A DNA stretch of 64,000 nt from Alicycliphilus denitrificans_A (GCF_044792555.1 NZ_CP126238.1:2914001-2978000); one strand, 5' to 3'. Shown: positions 8,181 through 17,470, counted from the stretch's first letter. Made by a program: numbers and translations. The notes: generated from the letters alone by a model not told the origin.

Positions 8181-10874
8181 ATGCAGGACCGCCCCGACCC
8201 CGATGCGCTGCTGCAGCGCGTGCAGCAAGAAGAAGCCTTGCGGCAACGCGGCCGACTGAAAATCTTCTTCGGCGCGTCGGCCGGTGTGGGCAAGACCTAC
8301 GCCATGCTCGCGGCCGCGCGCGCCGCGCAGGCGCAGGGCATGCCTCTGATCGTGGGCGTGGTCGAGACCCACGGCCGCCCCGAGACCGAGGCCATGACGC
8401 GGGAACTGCCGCGCCTGGCCGCGGCGCGCGTGCCCTACCGCGGCCGGGAGCTGGCCGAGTTCGACCTCGACGCCGCGCTGCGCTTTGGCGCGGAGCACCC
8501 GGGCGCGCTGGTGCTGCTCGACGAACTCGCCCACAGCAACCTGCCCGGCACGCGCCACCCCAAGCGCTGGCAGGACGCCGAAGAGCTGCTCGCGGCCGGC
8601 ATCGACGTGTGGACCACGATGAACGTGCAGCACCTCGAAAGCCTCAATGACATCGTCAGCGGCATCACCGGCATCCGCGTCTGGGAGACCGTGCCCGACC
8701 GCGTGTTCGACGAGGCGGACGAAGTCGTGGTCGTCGACCTGCCGCCCGATGAGCTGCTGCAACGCCTCAAGGCCGGCAAGGTCTACCTGCCCCAGCAGGC
8801 CGAGCGGGCCGCCGCGCACTTCTTCCGCAAAGGCAACCTGTTGGCGCTGCGCGAGCTGGCCCTGCGCCGCACCGCCGACCGCGTGGACGAGCAGATGCAG
8901 GCCTACCGGCGCCGCAGCGCCGTGCAGCCGGTCTGGCCCACGCGCGAGGCGCTGCTGGCCTGCGTGGGTCCGGACGAACAAGGCGAGCAGGTGGTGCGCA
9001 GCTGCGCGCGCCTGGCGGGCCAGCTGGAGGTGCCCTGGCATGCCGTGCATGTGGAGACACCCGCCGTGCTGCGCAAGCCCCCGGCCACGCGCGAGCGGCC
9101 GCTGCGCGTACTGCGGCTCGCGCAGGAGCTGGGGGCCACCACCACGGCGACGCTGTCGGCGCCCGACGCCGCCACGGCGCTGGCGCGCTATGCGCGCGAG
9201 CACAACCTGGCGCGCCTCGTCCTGGGCCGCGCCGCGCCGCGCTGGCCCTGGCAGCACCCGCTGGCCGCGCGCATCGCCGTGGAGGGCGGCGAACTCGACC
9301 TGCTGCAGGTGGGCCGGCGTGCCGCGGCCCGCCCGGCGACCGCGCCGGCGCAGCCGCGCACCGGCGGCTGGCCCTGGCAGGGCTTCGCGGCGGCCGTGGC
9401 GGCCTGCGTGCTCATGGCGCTGCTGGCGACGCCGCTCAAGGACGTGCTGGAGCTGAGCAACATCGTCATGCTGTTCCTGCTCGCCGTGGTCGGCGTGGGG
9501 CTGCGTTACGGCCGCGCGAGCGCCGTGCTCGCGGCCTTCCTGGGCGTGGGGCTGTTCGACTTCTTCTTTGTGCCGCCGCACTTTTCGTTCGCGGTGAGCG
9601 ATGTGCAATACCTCGTCACCTTCGGCGTAATGCTCGTGGTCGCGCTGGTCATCGGCCAGCTCACGGCCGGGCTCAAGGTGCAGGCGCAGGCCGCAACGCT
9701 GCGCGAGCACCGCGTGCGCAGCCTCTACGAGATGGCGCGCGACCTGTCCGCCGCACTGCTGCCCGAGCAGGTGGCCGAGATCGGCGCGCGCTTCCTGGCG
9801 GCCGAATTCGGCGCCCCGTCCACGCTGCTGGACGCCGATGAACACAACCGGCTGCAGGCCCTGCCCGGCGGCCAGGCGCCGCTGGATATGGCCGTGGCGC
9901 AATGGGCGTTCGAGCGCGGCGCGGCCGCGGGCCCCGGCACCGACACCCTGCCCATGAGCAGCTGCCTGGTGCTGCCGCTCAAGGCGCCGATGCGCCTGCG
10001 CGGCGTGCTCGCCATCGCGGCCGAGCCGGTGCGCCTGCTCAGCCCCGAGCAGCGCCGCCTGCTCGACACCTGCGCCTCGCTACTGGCCATCTCGCTGGAG
10101 CGCATCCACTACATCGAAGTGGCGCGCCAGAGCACGGTGCAGATCGAGTCGGAGCGCTTGCGCAACTCGCTGCTCTCGGCGATCTCGCACGACCTGCGCA
10201 CGCCGTTGGCCTCGCTCGTGAGCCTGGTCGACACGCTGGGCCTCATCCCCCCGCCGCTGAGCGGACCACAGCGCGAAGTGACCGACGCGATCCGGCAGTC
10301 GGCCCTGCGCATGAACGCGCTGGTGGGCAACCTGCTCGACATGGCCCGGCTCGAAGCCGGCGCCGTGCAGCTGCACCGCGCCTGGCAGCCGCTCGAGGAG
10401 GTGGTGGGCAGCGCGCTCGCGGCCTGCGCCGGTTCGCTGGCGGGCCGTCCGATCGACGTGCAGCTGGCCGACGACCTGCCGCTGCTGCACCTGGACGCCG
10501 TGCTGTTCGAGCGCGTGCTCGTCAACCTGCTGGAAAACGCGGCCAAGTACACGCCTGCCGGCAGCCCCATCGCCATCGCAGCGCAAGCGGCCAGCAGCCA
10601 GGTGGTGCTGACCGTGGCCGACTGGGGTCCGGGCCTGCCCCGCGGCCGCGAGGAACTGGTGTTCGAGAAGTTCGAGCGCGGAGCGCGTGAAAGCGCCACG
10701 CCCGGCGTCGGCCTGGGGCTGGCGATCTGCCGCGCCATCGTGCAGGCCCATGGCGGCACGATCCGCGGGCACAACCGCAGCGCCCCCGCCCAGGGCGCGG
10801 TCTTCACCATCACGCTGCCGCGCGGCACCCCACCGCCGGACGATGGCGGCCAGGCGCCCCTGCCGCCCACATAG
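8181..10874 (+). CDS. kdpD: Sensor histidine kinase KdpD
   Basis: This 897-residue membrane kinase senses K+ limitation and turgor and phosphorylates KdpE. In order it has the N-terminal KdpD domain with Walker A GASAGVGKT (residues 31-39) and the VWTTMNVQHLESLND signature. A USP-like region and a four-helix membrane domain (near residues 405-500) follow, then a GAF-like part. The HisKA box is AISHDLRTPLASL with His670, and the ATPase motifs are NLLENAAKYTP and GVGLGLAICRAIV. I start at the ATG at 8181, where the conserved MQDRPDPDALL begins; an upstream TTG at 8151 lies inside the repeat. Confidence 0.95.
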   Translation: MQDRPDPDALLQRVQQEEALRQRGRLKIFFGASAGVGKTYAMLAAARAAQAQGMPLIVGVVETHGRPETEAMTRELPRLAAARVPYRGRELAEFDLDAALRFGAEHPGALVLLDELAHSNLPGTRHPKRWQDAEELLAAGIDVWTTMNVQHLESLNDIVSGITGIRVWETVPDRVFDEADEVVVVDLPPDELLQRLKAGKVYLPQQAERAAAHFFRKGNLLALRELALRRTADRVDEQMQAYRRRSAVQPVWPTREALLACVGPDEQGEQVVRSCARLAGQLEVPWHAVHVETPAVLRKPPATRERPLRVLRLAQELGATTTATLSAPDAATALARYAREHNLARLVLGRAAPRWPWQHPLAARIAVEGGELDLLQVGRRAAARPATAPAQPRTGGWPWQGFAAAVAACVLMALLATPLKDVLELSNIVMLFLLAVVGVGLRYGRASAVLAAFLGVGLFDFFFVPPHFSFAVSDVQYLVTFGVMLVVALVIGQLTAGLKVQAQAATLREHRVRSLYEMARDLSAALLPEQVAEIGARFLAAEFGAPSTLLDADEHNRLQALPGGQAPLDMAVAQWAFERGAAAGPGTDTLPMSSCLVLPLKAPMRLRGVLAIAAEPVRLLSPEQRRLLDTCASLLAISLERIHYIEVARQSTVQIESERLRNSLLSAISHDLRTPLASLVSLVDTLGLIPPPLSGPQREVTDAIRQSALRMNALVGNLLDMARLEAGAVQLHRAWQPLEEVVGSALAACAGSLAGRPIDVQLADDLPLLHLDAVLFERVLVNLLENAAKYTPAGSPIAIAAQAASSQVVLTVADWGPGLPRGREELVFEKFERGARESATPGVGLGLAICRAIVQAHGGTIRGHNRSAPAQGAVFTITLPRGTPPPDDGGQAPLPPT

Positions 10875-10879
10875 CCAGA

Positions 10880-11590
10880 ATGAATAGCCCCATGAGCGAA
10901 CCCGGCACCCGCATCCTGATCGTCGAAGACGAGGCCGACATCCGCCGCTTCGTGCGCCTCACGCTCGAGGCCGAAGGCCATGCGGTCTACGAGGCCGAAG
11001 ACCTGCGCCGCGGCCTGATCGAGGCCGGCACGCGCCGCCCCGACCTGGTGGTGCTCGACCTGGGCCTGCCCGACGGCGACGGCGTCGACCTGATCCGCGA
11101 CCTGCGCGGCTGGTCTGCCATGCCGGTCATCGTGCTGTCGGCGCGCAGCGGCGAGGCCGACAAGATCGCTGCGCTGGATGCCGGCGCCGACGACTACCTG
11201 GTCAAACCCTTCGGCGCGGGCGAGCTCATGGCGCGCGTGCGCGCCCAGCTGCGGCGCAGCCAACGGCAGACGCAATCCGGCGAGCCGGTGGTGCGCTTTG
11301 GCGTGGTCGAAGTGGATCTGGTGCGCCGTAGCGTGCAGCGCGCAGGCCAGCCCCTGCACCTCACGCCCATCGAGTACAAGCTGCTCACGCACCTGATCGC
11401 CCAACCCGACCGGGTGCTCACGCACCAGCAGCTGCTCAAGGTGGTCTGGGGTCCGGGCCACGCCGATGACCAGCACTATGTGCGCGTGCACATGGCCAAC
11501 CTGCGCAAGAAGATCGAGGACACCCCCTCCATGCCCCGGCATCTGCTGACCGAAGCGGGCATAGGCTATCGCTTCGTGTCCCAGGCTTGA
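10880..11590 (+). CDS. kdpE: Response regulator KdpE
   Basis: This 236-residue OmpR/PhoB-family regulator activates the kdp operon when phosphorylated by KdpD. The receiver domain has the acidic pair in IVEDEAD, the phospho-acceptor Asp60 in VVLDLGLPDGDG, and Lys in DYLVKPFGAGEL. The C-terminal winged-helix domain contains LTPIEYKLL and YVRVHMANLRKKIE. An internal ATG at 10892 is an alternative start. It begins 5 bases after kdpD, so the two are co-translated. Confidence 0.96.
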   Translation: MNSPMSEPGTRILIVEDEADIRRFVRLTLEAEGHAVYEAEDLRRGLIEAGTRRPDLVVLDLGLPDGDGVDLIRDLRGWSAMPVIVLSARSGEADKIAALDAGADDYLVKPFGAGELMARVRAQLRRSQRQTQSGEPVVRFGVVEVDLVRRSVQRAGQPLHLTPIEYKLLTHLIAQPDRVLTHQQLLKVVWGPGHADDQHYVRVHMANLRKKIEDTPSMPRHLLTEAGIGYRFVSQA

Positions 11591-11600
11591 ATACAAGAGA

Positions 11601-11646
11601 AAATAGCCTTCATCTCCCGTCAATCAAGCGCAAATAGCTATTAAAT
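11601..11646 (-). repeat. Dispersed repeat, copy D (between convergent kdpE and spoVR)
   Basis: Read on the plus strand, AAATAGCCTTCATC, a spacer, CAATCAAGCGCAAATAGCTAT is the inverse orientation of copies A-C. It is followed by ATTAAATATATAGC, so two repeat ends face each other. It fills the gap between two convergent genes. Confidence 0.6.
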
Positions 11647-11676
11647 ATATAGCAAAATAAACTAAAATGACTGCCC

Positions 11677-13305
11677 TTAGGCCGCCGGCGCCGGCACGCT
11701 GTGCAGCAGCACCGGCAGCTCGCCGTCGCTGCCCACGCTTTCCAGCTGCACGCCAAAGCCCCACAGGCGCGCCACATGCTTGAGCACCTCCAGCGCATCG
11801 CCCGCCAGGGGGCGGCCCTGGTACTGGGTGTGGCGCAGGGTAAGGCAGCGGTCGCCGCGCAGGTTCACGTTCCACACCTGGATGTTGGGTTCGCGCACGC
11901 CCAGGTCGTATTGCTGCGACAGGGTCTGACGCAGGATGCGGTAGCCGTCCTCGTCGTGGATGGCGCTGACCAGCAGCTCGCGCTCGCTGGCATCGTCGTG
12001 GATGGCAAACAGGCGCATGTCGCGCATCAGCTTGGGGCTCAGGAACTGGCCGACAAAGCTCTCGTCCTTGAAGTTCTGCATGGCGTGGTGCAGCACCGGT
12101 AGCCAGGGCGTGCCGGCCATGTCGGGGAACCAGCGCCGGTCCTCCTCGGTGGGCTCCTGGCAGATGCGCCGGATGTCGCGGTACATGGAAAAGCCCAGCG
12201 CATAGGGGTTGATGCCGCTGTAGGCGCGGTGCCCGACGGGCGGCTGGTAGATCACGTTGGTGTGCGAGGAGAGCCACTCGATCATTGCGCCGTCGGTGAG
12301 CCAGCCCTCGTCGTACAAGGTGTTCAGCAGCGTGTAGTGCCAGAAGGTGGCCCAGCCCTCGTTCATCACCTGGGTCTGGCGCTGCGGGTAGAAGTACTGC
12401 GCGATCTTGCGCACGATGCGCACGATCTCACGCTGCCAGGGCTCCAGCAGGGGGGCATTCTTTTCGATGAAGTACAGGATGTTTTCCTCGGGCTCCTTCG
12501 GAAAACGCTCGCTCTCCTGCGCCGCGCTGCCCTTGCCCGGGCGCGCCGGCAGGGTGCGCCAGAGCACGTTGACCTGCTGCTGGGCGTAGGCCTCGCGCTG
12601 CTCGCGCTCGGCGCGCTCGCGCGCCAGGGTCTTCTTGGTCGGGCGGTGATAGCGGTCCACGCCCAGGGTGGACAGCGCATGGCAGGAGTCGAGCCACTGC
12701 TCCACGGTATCGAGGCCGTGGCGCTCCTCGCACTGGGCCACAAAGTCCCGGGCATAGACCAGGTAGTCGATGATGCTGCCCGCGTCCGTCCACATGCCGA
12801 ACAGGTAGTTGCCCTTGAAGAAACTGTTGTGCCCGTAAGCCGCGTGGGCAATCACCAGCGCCTGCATGGCGGTGGTGTTTTCCTCCATCAGGTAGCAGAT
12901 GCAGGGGTTGGAGTTGATGACGATCTCGTAGGCCAGCCCCATGTGCCCGCGCCGGTAGCGCCGCTCGGTGGCCAGGAATTCCTTGCCATAGCTCCAGTGG
13001 CGATAGCCCACCGGCATGCCGACGCTGGCATAGGCGTCCATCATCTGCTCGGCCGAGATCACCTCCAGCTGATTCGGGTAGGTGTCCAGGCCATAGCGCT
13101 CGGCCGTGGCGGCAATGACGGCGTGGTAGCGCTCGATGAGCTCGAAGGTCCAGTCGCTAGGATCAGGCAAGGGCTGGGCCGGGCGTTTGCCGGCCGGCAG
13201 GGGAGCACGGGGCACGCCGCGCTGCTGGCGTTCGCCCGAGACGGCCAGCTTCCAGTGGTGCGAGCCCGCACGGCGTGCCAGCGCGGGGTATTGGGAAAGG
13301 TTCAT
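11677..13305 (-). CDS. SpoVR family protein
   Basis: This 542-residue protein belongs to the SpoVR/YcgB family, whose biochemical role is unknown; in Bacillus it affects spore cortex formation and in enterobacteria it is stress-induced. Family blocks seen include SYGKEFLATERRYRRGHMG, EIVINSNPCICYL and MNEGWATFWHYT. The start is the ATG at 13305, which overlaps the stop of the DUF444 gene (ATGA). The frame is open 68 codons further upstream, but that part lies within the DUF444 gene. It is the last gene of prkA-yeaH-spoVR, a trio often found together. Confidence 0.93.
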   Translation of the reverse strand: MNLSQYPALARRAGSHHWKLAVSGERQQRGVPRAPLPAGKRPAQPLPDPSDWTFELIERYHAVIAATAERYGLDTYPNQLEVISAEQMMDAYASVGMPVGYRHWSYGKEFLATERRYRRGHMGLAYEIVINSNPCICYLMEENTTAMQALVIAHAAYGHNSFFKGNYLFGMWTDAGSIIDYLVYARDFVAQCEERHGLDTVEQWLDSCHALSTLGVDRYHRPTKKTLARERAEREQREAYAQQQVNVLWRTLPARPGKGSAAQESERFPKEPEENILYFIEKNAPLLEPWQREIVRIVRKIAQYFYPQRQTQVMNEGWATFWHYTLLNTLYDEGWLTDGAMIEWLSSHTNVIYQPPVGHRAYSGINPYALGFSMYRDIRRICQEPTEEDRRWFPDMAGTPWLPVLHHAMQNFKDESFVGQFLSPKLMRDMRLFAIHDDASERELLVSAIHDEDGYRILRQTLSQQYDLGVREPNIQVWNVNLRGDRCLTLRHTQYQGRPLAGDALEVLKHVARLWGFGVQLESVGSDGELPVLLHSVPAPAA

Positions 13306-14570
13306 ACCGACACCCCCTCTTTCTTGAACAGGTCGCGAAACACGGGGTAGATCTCGCCCGGCCCGGAGACCTTGCGCATGGCGAAGTGGGGGAACAACCG
13401 CGGCAGCTGGCTGTATTCGTCCCACAGGTTCTGCTCCTCCTGCGCCACCTGGACATAGGCAAAGTAACGCACCAGGGGCAGGATCCTTTCGGCCAGCAGG
13501 CTGCGGCAATTGCCGCCATCGTCGTGGAAGTTGTCGCCGTCGCTGGCCTGGGCGACGTAGATGTTCCAGTCGCCCACGGGGTAGCGCGTGCGCATGATCT
13601 GATCGAGCAGCACCAGGGCGCTGCTGACCACCGTGCCGCCGCTCTCGGTGGAGTGGAAGAACTCGTCCTCGCTCACCTCGGCGGCCTGGGTGTGGTGGCG
13701 TATGAAAACGATGTCGATCTTCTCGTAGTGGCGCGTGAGAAACAGGTACAGCAGGATGAAGAAGCGCTTGGCCAGGTCCTTGCGCTCCTGGTCCATGGAG
13801 CCGGACACGTCCATCACGCAGAACATCACCGCCTGGCTGCTGGGCACGGGCACCTTGGTGCGGTTGCGAAAGCGCAGGTCGATGGGATCGAGGAAGGCGA
13901 CTTTGTCCACGCGTGCCTTCAGGGCGTCGATGCGCTGCTGCAGCTCGGCCACGGCTTCGCTGGTGCCGTCGTCCTGCGCCAGCAATTCATCGAGCTGCTT
14001 TTGCAAGACCTGCAGCTCGCGGTGCGGCGCCTTGGTCAGGGCCAGGCGCCGGCCCAGGGCGCCGCGCATGGTGCGCAGCACCGCCAGGTTCTGCGGCGTG
14101 CCGTCGTGGCTGTAGCCGGCGCGGCGCGTCTTGTATTGCGGGGTGTCGCCGATATGGGTGCGCATCAAGCGCGGCAGGGCCAGGTCTTCAAAGAAGAGCT
14201 GCATGAACTCTTCCTTGGACAGGGTGAAGGTGAAGTCGTCCTCCCCCTCCCCGCTATCGCTGGCCTGCGAGCCCGCCCCGCCCGCGCCACCCTGGGGCCG
14301 GGCAATGCGGTCGCCGCGCACATGATCGGTGTTGCCCGGGTGCACGGTGTCGCGCACGCCGCCCTGGCCGTGGTGGAACACCGGCTCGTGGATGTCCTTG
14401 CGCGGAATGGTGATGCTCTCGGCCTGCTCGATATGGCGAATGTCGCGCTGGCTCACGGCGCGGCGCACCGCCTCGGCGATCTGCTGCTTGTAGCGGCGCA
14501 CGAAACGCTCGCGGTTGCCCACCGACTTGTTCTTGCCAGCGAGCCTGCGGTCGATGATTTGCATTGCCAT
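13302..14570 (-). CDS. yeaH: DUF444 family protein YeaH (von Willebrand A-like)
   Basis: This 422-residue cytosolic protein has a basic N-terminal part (residues 1-100) and a Gly/Ser/acidic linker around 93-112. A C-terminal von Willebrand A-like domain carries the MIDAS-type motif MDVSGSM at residues 253-259. E. coli YeaH works with the kinase YeaG during nitrogen starvation and other stresses. It lies 43 bases downstream of the kinase gene and overlaps spoVR by four bases, which supports one operon. The role of the metal-binding domain is not known. Confidence 0.93.
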   Translation of the reverse strand: MAMQIIDRRLAGKNKSVGNRERFVRRYKQQIAEAVRRAVSQRDIRHIEQAESITIPRKDIHEPVFHHGQGGVRDTVHPGNTDHVRGDRIARPQGGAGGAGSQASDSGEGEDDFTFTLSKEEFMQLFFEDLALPRLMRTHIGDTPQYKTRRAGYSHDGTPQNLAVLRTMRGALGRRLALTKAPHRELQVLQKQLDELLAQDDGTSEAVAELQQRIDALKARVDKVAFLDPIDLRFRNRTKVPVPSSQAVMFCVMDVSGSMDQERKDLAKRFFILLYLFLTRHYEKIDIVFIRHHTQAAEVSEDEFFHSTESGGTVVSSALVLLDQIMRTRYPVGDWNIYVAQASDGDNFHDDGGNCRSLLAERILPLVRYFAYVQVAQEEQNLWDEYSQLPRLFPHFAMRKVSGPGEIYPVFRDLFKKEGVSV

Positions 14571-14613
14571 CTATATCCCCCATGGCCCGGTACCGGCGCT
14601 GCCGCCGGGCCGG

Positions 14614-16536
14614 TCAGCTGCTCTTGCGCACGCGCAGGTACCACTCGCACAGCAGGCGCACCTGCTTGGAGGTATAGCCCTTGGCCACCATGCGGGTGAC
14701 AAAATCCTCGTGCTTGCGCGCGTCCTCGGCGCTGGCCTTGGCATTGAAGCTGATGACGGGCAGCAGCTCCTCGGTGTTGGAGAACATCTTCTTCTCGATC
14801 ACCAGGCGCAGCTTCTCGTAGCTGGTCCAGCTCGGGTTCTTGCCCTGATTGTTGGCGCGCGCACGCAGCACGAAGTTGACGATCTCGTTGCGGAAGTCCT
14901 TGGGGTTGGCGATGCCCGCGGGCTTCTCGATCTTCTCCAGCTCGGCATTCAGCGCGTTGCGGTCGAACACCTCGCCGGTGTCGGTGTCGCGGTACTCGCT
15001 GTCCTGGATCCAGTAGTCGGCGTAGGTGACGTAGCGGTCGAAGATGTTCTGGCCGTACTCGCTGTAGCTCTCAAGATACGCAGTTTGAATCTCTTTACCG
15101 ATGAACTCGGCGTAGCGCGGCGACAGGTATTCCTTGATGTAGCCGGTGTACTTGGTCTCCAGCTCGGCGGGGAACTGCTCGCGCTCGATCTGGCGCTCCA
15201 GCACATACATCAGGTGCACGGGGTTGGCCGCCACCTCGGTGCTGTCGTAGTTGAAGACCTTGGACAGGATCTTGAAGGCAAAGCGCGTGGAGATGCCGCT
15301 CATGCCCTCGTCCACGCCGGCGTAGTCGCGATACTCCTGATAGCTCTTGGCACGCGGATCGGTGTCCTTCAAGCTCTCGCCGTCATAGACCTGCATCTTG
15401 CTGAAGATGCTGGAGTTCTCCGGCTCCTTCAGGCGCGTGAGCACCGAGAACTGCGCCATCATCTTCAGCGTGCCGGGCGCGCACACGGCCTTGGCCAGCG
15501 AGGACTCGCGGATCAGCTTCTCGTAGATCTTCATCTCCTCGGAGACACGCAGGCAGTAGGGCACCTTGACGATGTAGATGCGGTCCAGGAAGGCCTCGTT
15601 GTTGCGGTTGTTGCGAAACGCCTTCCACTCGCTCTCGTTGCTGTGCGCGAGCACGATGCCATCGAACGGAATGGCGCCAAAGCCCTCCGTGCCCTTGTAG
15701 TTGCCCTCCTGGGTGGCGGTAAGCAGCGGGTGCAGCACCTTGATCGGCGCCTTGAACATCTCGACAAATTCGAGCAGCCCCTGGTTGGCCAGGCACAGGC
15801 CGCCCGAGTAGCTGTAGGCGTCGGTGTCGTCCTGGGCGAAGTTCTCCAGCTTGCGGATATCCACCTTGCCCACCAGGCTGGAGATGTCCTGGTTGTTCTC
15901 GTCGCCCGGCTCGGTCTTGGCGATGGCCACCTGCTTCAGGATGCTGGGATAGCGCTTGACGACGCGGAACTGGCGTATGTCGCCGCCATATTCCTCCAGG
16001 CGCTTGACGGCCCAGGGCGAGAGCACATGCTGCAGGCAGCGCCGGGGAATGCCGAACTGCTCCTCCAGCACCGGTCCGTCCTCGGTCACATCGAACAGCC
16101 CCAGCGGCGACTCGTTCACCGGCGAACCCTTGAGGGCGTAGAACGGCACCTTCTGCATCAGGTGCTTGAGGCGCTCGGCGATCGAGCTCTTGCCGCCGCC
16201 CACCGGGCCCAGCAGGTACAGGATCTGCTTGCGCTCCTCCAGCCCCTGGGCCGCGTGGCGAAAGAAGCTCACCACCTGCTCGATCGCGTCCTCCATGCCG
16301 TAGAACTCGGCAAAGGCCGGATAGCGGCGGATCACCTTGTTGGCAAACAGGCGCGACAGGTGCGGCTCGTTGCGCGTATCCACCATCTCCGGCTCGCCTA
16401 TCGCAGCCAGCATGCGCTCGGCAGAACTGCCATAGGCCATGGGATCGCGCTGGCAAAGGGCAAGGTATTCGTCGATCGACATTTCCTCTTCGCGCAGGCG
16501 GACATAGCGTGCGGCAAAGTTGCTGATGGCATCCAT
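14614..16536 (-). CDS. prkA: PrkA/YeaG family serine protein kinase
   Basis: This 640-residue protein belongs to the PrkA family, which combines an AAA-type ATPase core with a C-terminal kinase-like domain. The P-loop is GPVGGGKSS at residues 110-118. AAA blocks such as DEAFLDRIYIVKVPYCLR follow, with the PrkA C-terminal domain after about residue 400. E. coli YeaG phosphorylates target proteins and is needed for adaptation to prolonged starvation. The start is set by a strong AGGAGG located 5 bases before the ATG (plus-strand 16542-16547). It heads the prkA-yeaH-spoVR operon. Confidence 0.95.
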   Translation of the reverse strand: MDAISNFAARYVRLREEEMSIDEYLALCQRDPMAYGSSAERMLAAIGEPEMVDTRNEPHLSRLFANKVIRRYPAFAEFYGMEDAIEQVVSFFRHAAQGLEERKQILYLLGPVGGGKSSIAERLKHLMQKVPFYALKGSPVNESPLGLFDVTEDGPVLEEQFGIPRRCLQHVLSPWAVKRLEEYGGDIRQFRVVKRYPSILKQVAIAKTEPGDENNQDISSLVGKVDIRKLENFAQDDTDAYSYSGGLCLANQGLLEFVEMFKAPIKVLHPLLTATQEGNYKGTEGFGAIPFDGIVLAHSNESEWKAFRNNRNNEAFLDRIYIVKVPYCLRVSEEMKIYEKLIRESSLAKAVCAPGTLKMMAQFSVLTRLKEPENSSIFSKMQVYDGESLKDTDPRAKSYQEYRDYAGVDEGMSGISTRFAFKILSKVFNYDSTEVAANPVHLMYVLERQIEREQFPAELETKYTGYIKEYLSPRYAEFIGKEIQTAYLESYSEYGQNIFDRYVTYADYWIQDSEYRDTDTGEVFDRNALNAELEKIEKPAGIANPKDFRNEIVNFVLRARANNQGKNPSWTSYEKLRLVIEKKMFSNTEELLPVISFNAKASAEDARKHEDFVTRMVAKGYTSKQVRLLCEWYLRVRKSS

Positions 16537-16905
16537 AAGGGCCTCCTATGGCGGCACCCCGGGGGGCGGACAGTGCCGCAGAGTTGCAAGACATCGACCA
16601 GCCGTGCGAGCTCGTTGTAACACCTTGCCCCGGCTTTGAACAGGTGCATAAATCCCGCACTGGCACACAACACGAGTGATCACGATCACCGGTGTCGGGT
16701 TCCCTGCCACCAGGCCAGCACCAGCAGCCCGCCCGGCCGGTGCGCGCCTGCGAGGGCGGCATGGGCCGGCATGCCACGGCGCTGAGCGGCCCGCAGCAGG
16801 CCGACGGCAGCCGATGGAACCGCTCGGAAAATGCTATTTAAACAATAGTTACAGACGCTTTACACGAAAGCGTTATGGCCGCATTTTGCTGATAATTCAG
16901 CGGGT
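16537..16905. other. 369-base intergenic region upstream of prkA and downstream of nsrR
   Basis: No gene is evident. It holds the prkA ribosome binding site and a candidate sigma-54 promoter near 16584-16600. Further upstream are CACCT/AGGTG arms near 16621-16645 and a GTGAT-CACG-ATCAC inverted repeat at 16676-16689 that could be activator sites. An ACGCTTT/AAAGCGT hairpin at 16855-16873 lies 33 bases past the nsrR stop. That hairpin is followed on the minus strand by an AT-rich stretch without a clean T-run, so it is only a weak terminator candidate. Confidence 0.5.
16584..16600 (-). promoter_or_regulatory. Candidate sigma-54 (-24/-12) promoter of the prkA operon
   Basis: On the minus strand TGGTCGATGTCTTGCAA has the invariant GG and GC spaced by 10 bases and a full TTGCA -12 box, but only a partial match between them. 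It would start transcription about 38 bases before the prkA ATG, which suits the observed ribosome binding site. E. coli yeaGH is reported to be NtrC/sigma-54 dependent, which makes the match plausible. Confidence 0.45.
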
Positions 16906-17379
16906 CTATGGCAGGCCGGGCACCCAGCGCACGGGCTGGCCAGCCGCCGCGGCGCCGTCCTTGCCCGGGGGCGGCGGCGCCACCAGGTCGGCCACGCTCA
17001 GGCCGTCGAGCACGGCCAGATAGGCCCGCGTCGCGTCCGAGAGCACGTTCTGCAGCCGGCAATGGTTGCTCATGCGGCATTGGTTGAGATCGGCGTTGAA
17101 GCACTCGACCATGTCGAAGTCAGTCTCGGTCATGCGCACTATCGCTCCCAGGTTGATCTCACTGGCAGGCTTCATCAGCCGCATGCCACCGCCGCGCCCG
17201 CGCGTGGTGTCCAGCAGGCCCTGGGCGGCCAGCTGCTGCACGATTTTTGTCAGATGGCTACGCGAAATGCCATGCGCCTCAGCCACCTCGCTGATGGTCA
17301 CGGGCTGCTCGCGCTCCTGGCTGGCGGCGCAATACATCAGCACGCGCAACGCGTAGTCGGTCCACTGTGTCAGTCGCAT
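16906..17379 (-). CDS. nsrR: Nitric-oxide-sensing Rrf2-family repressor NsrR
   Basis: This 157-residue regulator has the Rrf2 winged helix at its N-terminus (MRLTQWTDYALRVLMY; recognition region ISRSHLTKIVQQLAAQGLL). Three cysteines, C93, C101 and C107, have spacing C-x7-C-x5-C, as in Fe-S cluster ligands of NsrR proteins. NO damages the cluster and relieves repression. It is divergent from ytfE, a classic NsrR target. The C-terminal tail after residue 135 is proline/glycine-rich and poorly conserved. IscR is less likely because the Cys pattern and the neighbour fit NsrR. Confidence 0.9.
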   Translation of the reverse strand: MRLTQWTDYALRVLMYCAASQEREQPVTISEVAEAHGISRSHLTKIVQQLAAQGLLDTTRGRGGGMRLMKPASEINLGAIVRMTETDFDMVECFNADLNQCRMSNHCRLQNVLSDATRAYLAVLDGLSVADLVAPPPPGKDGAAAAGQPVRWVPGLP

Positions 17380-17433
17380 GGGGTTTCCGCGGTCATTACA
17401 AAAGATTCACACAGAGTGAAGTTTAAAGAATAA

Positions 17434-17456
17434 AATATGCAGATCAAATGTATCTT
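17434..17456. promoter_or_regulatory. NsrR-type operator upstream of ytfE
   Basis: On the minus strand the half-site AAGATACATTT matches the NsrR half-site AAGATGCATTT at 10 of 11 positions. After a 1-base spacer the second half matches at about 8 of 11 in the expected 11-1-11 dyad. It ends 14 bases before the ytfE ATG, so bound repressor would block transcription start or elongation. Confidence 0.72.
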
Positions 17457-17470
17457 TGAAAACCCCCACC

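Noticed and set aside
11600..11660. Possible terminator between kdpE and spoVR
   Set aside because: The symmetry comes from the dispersed repeat; there is no GC-rich stem with a T-run.
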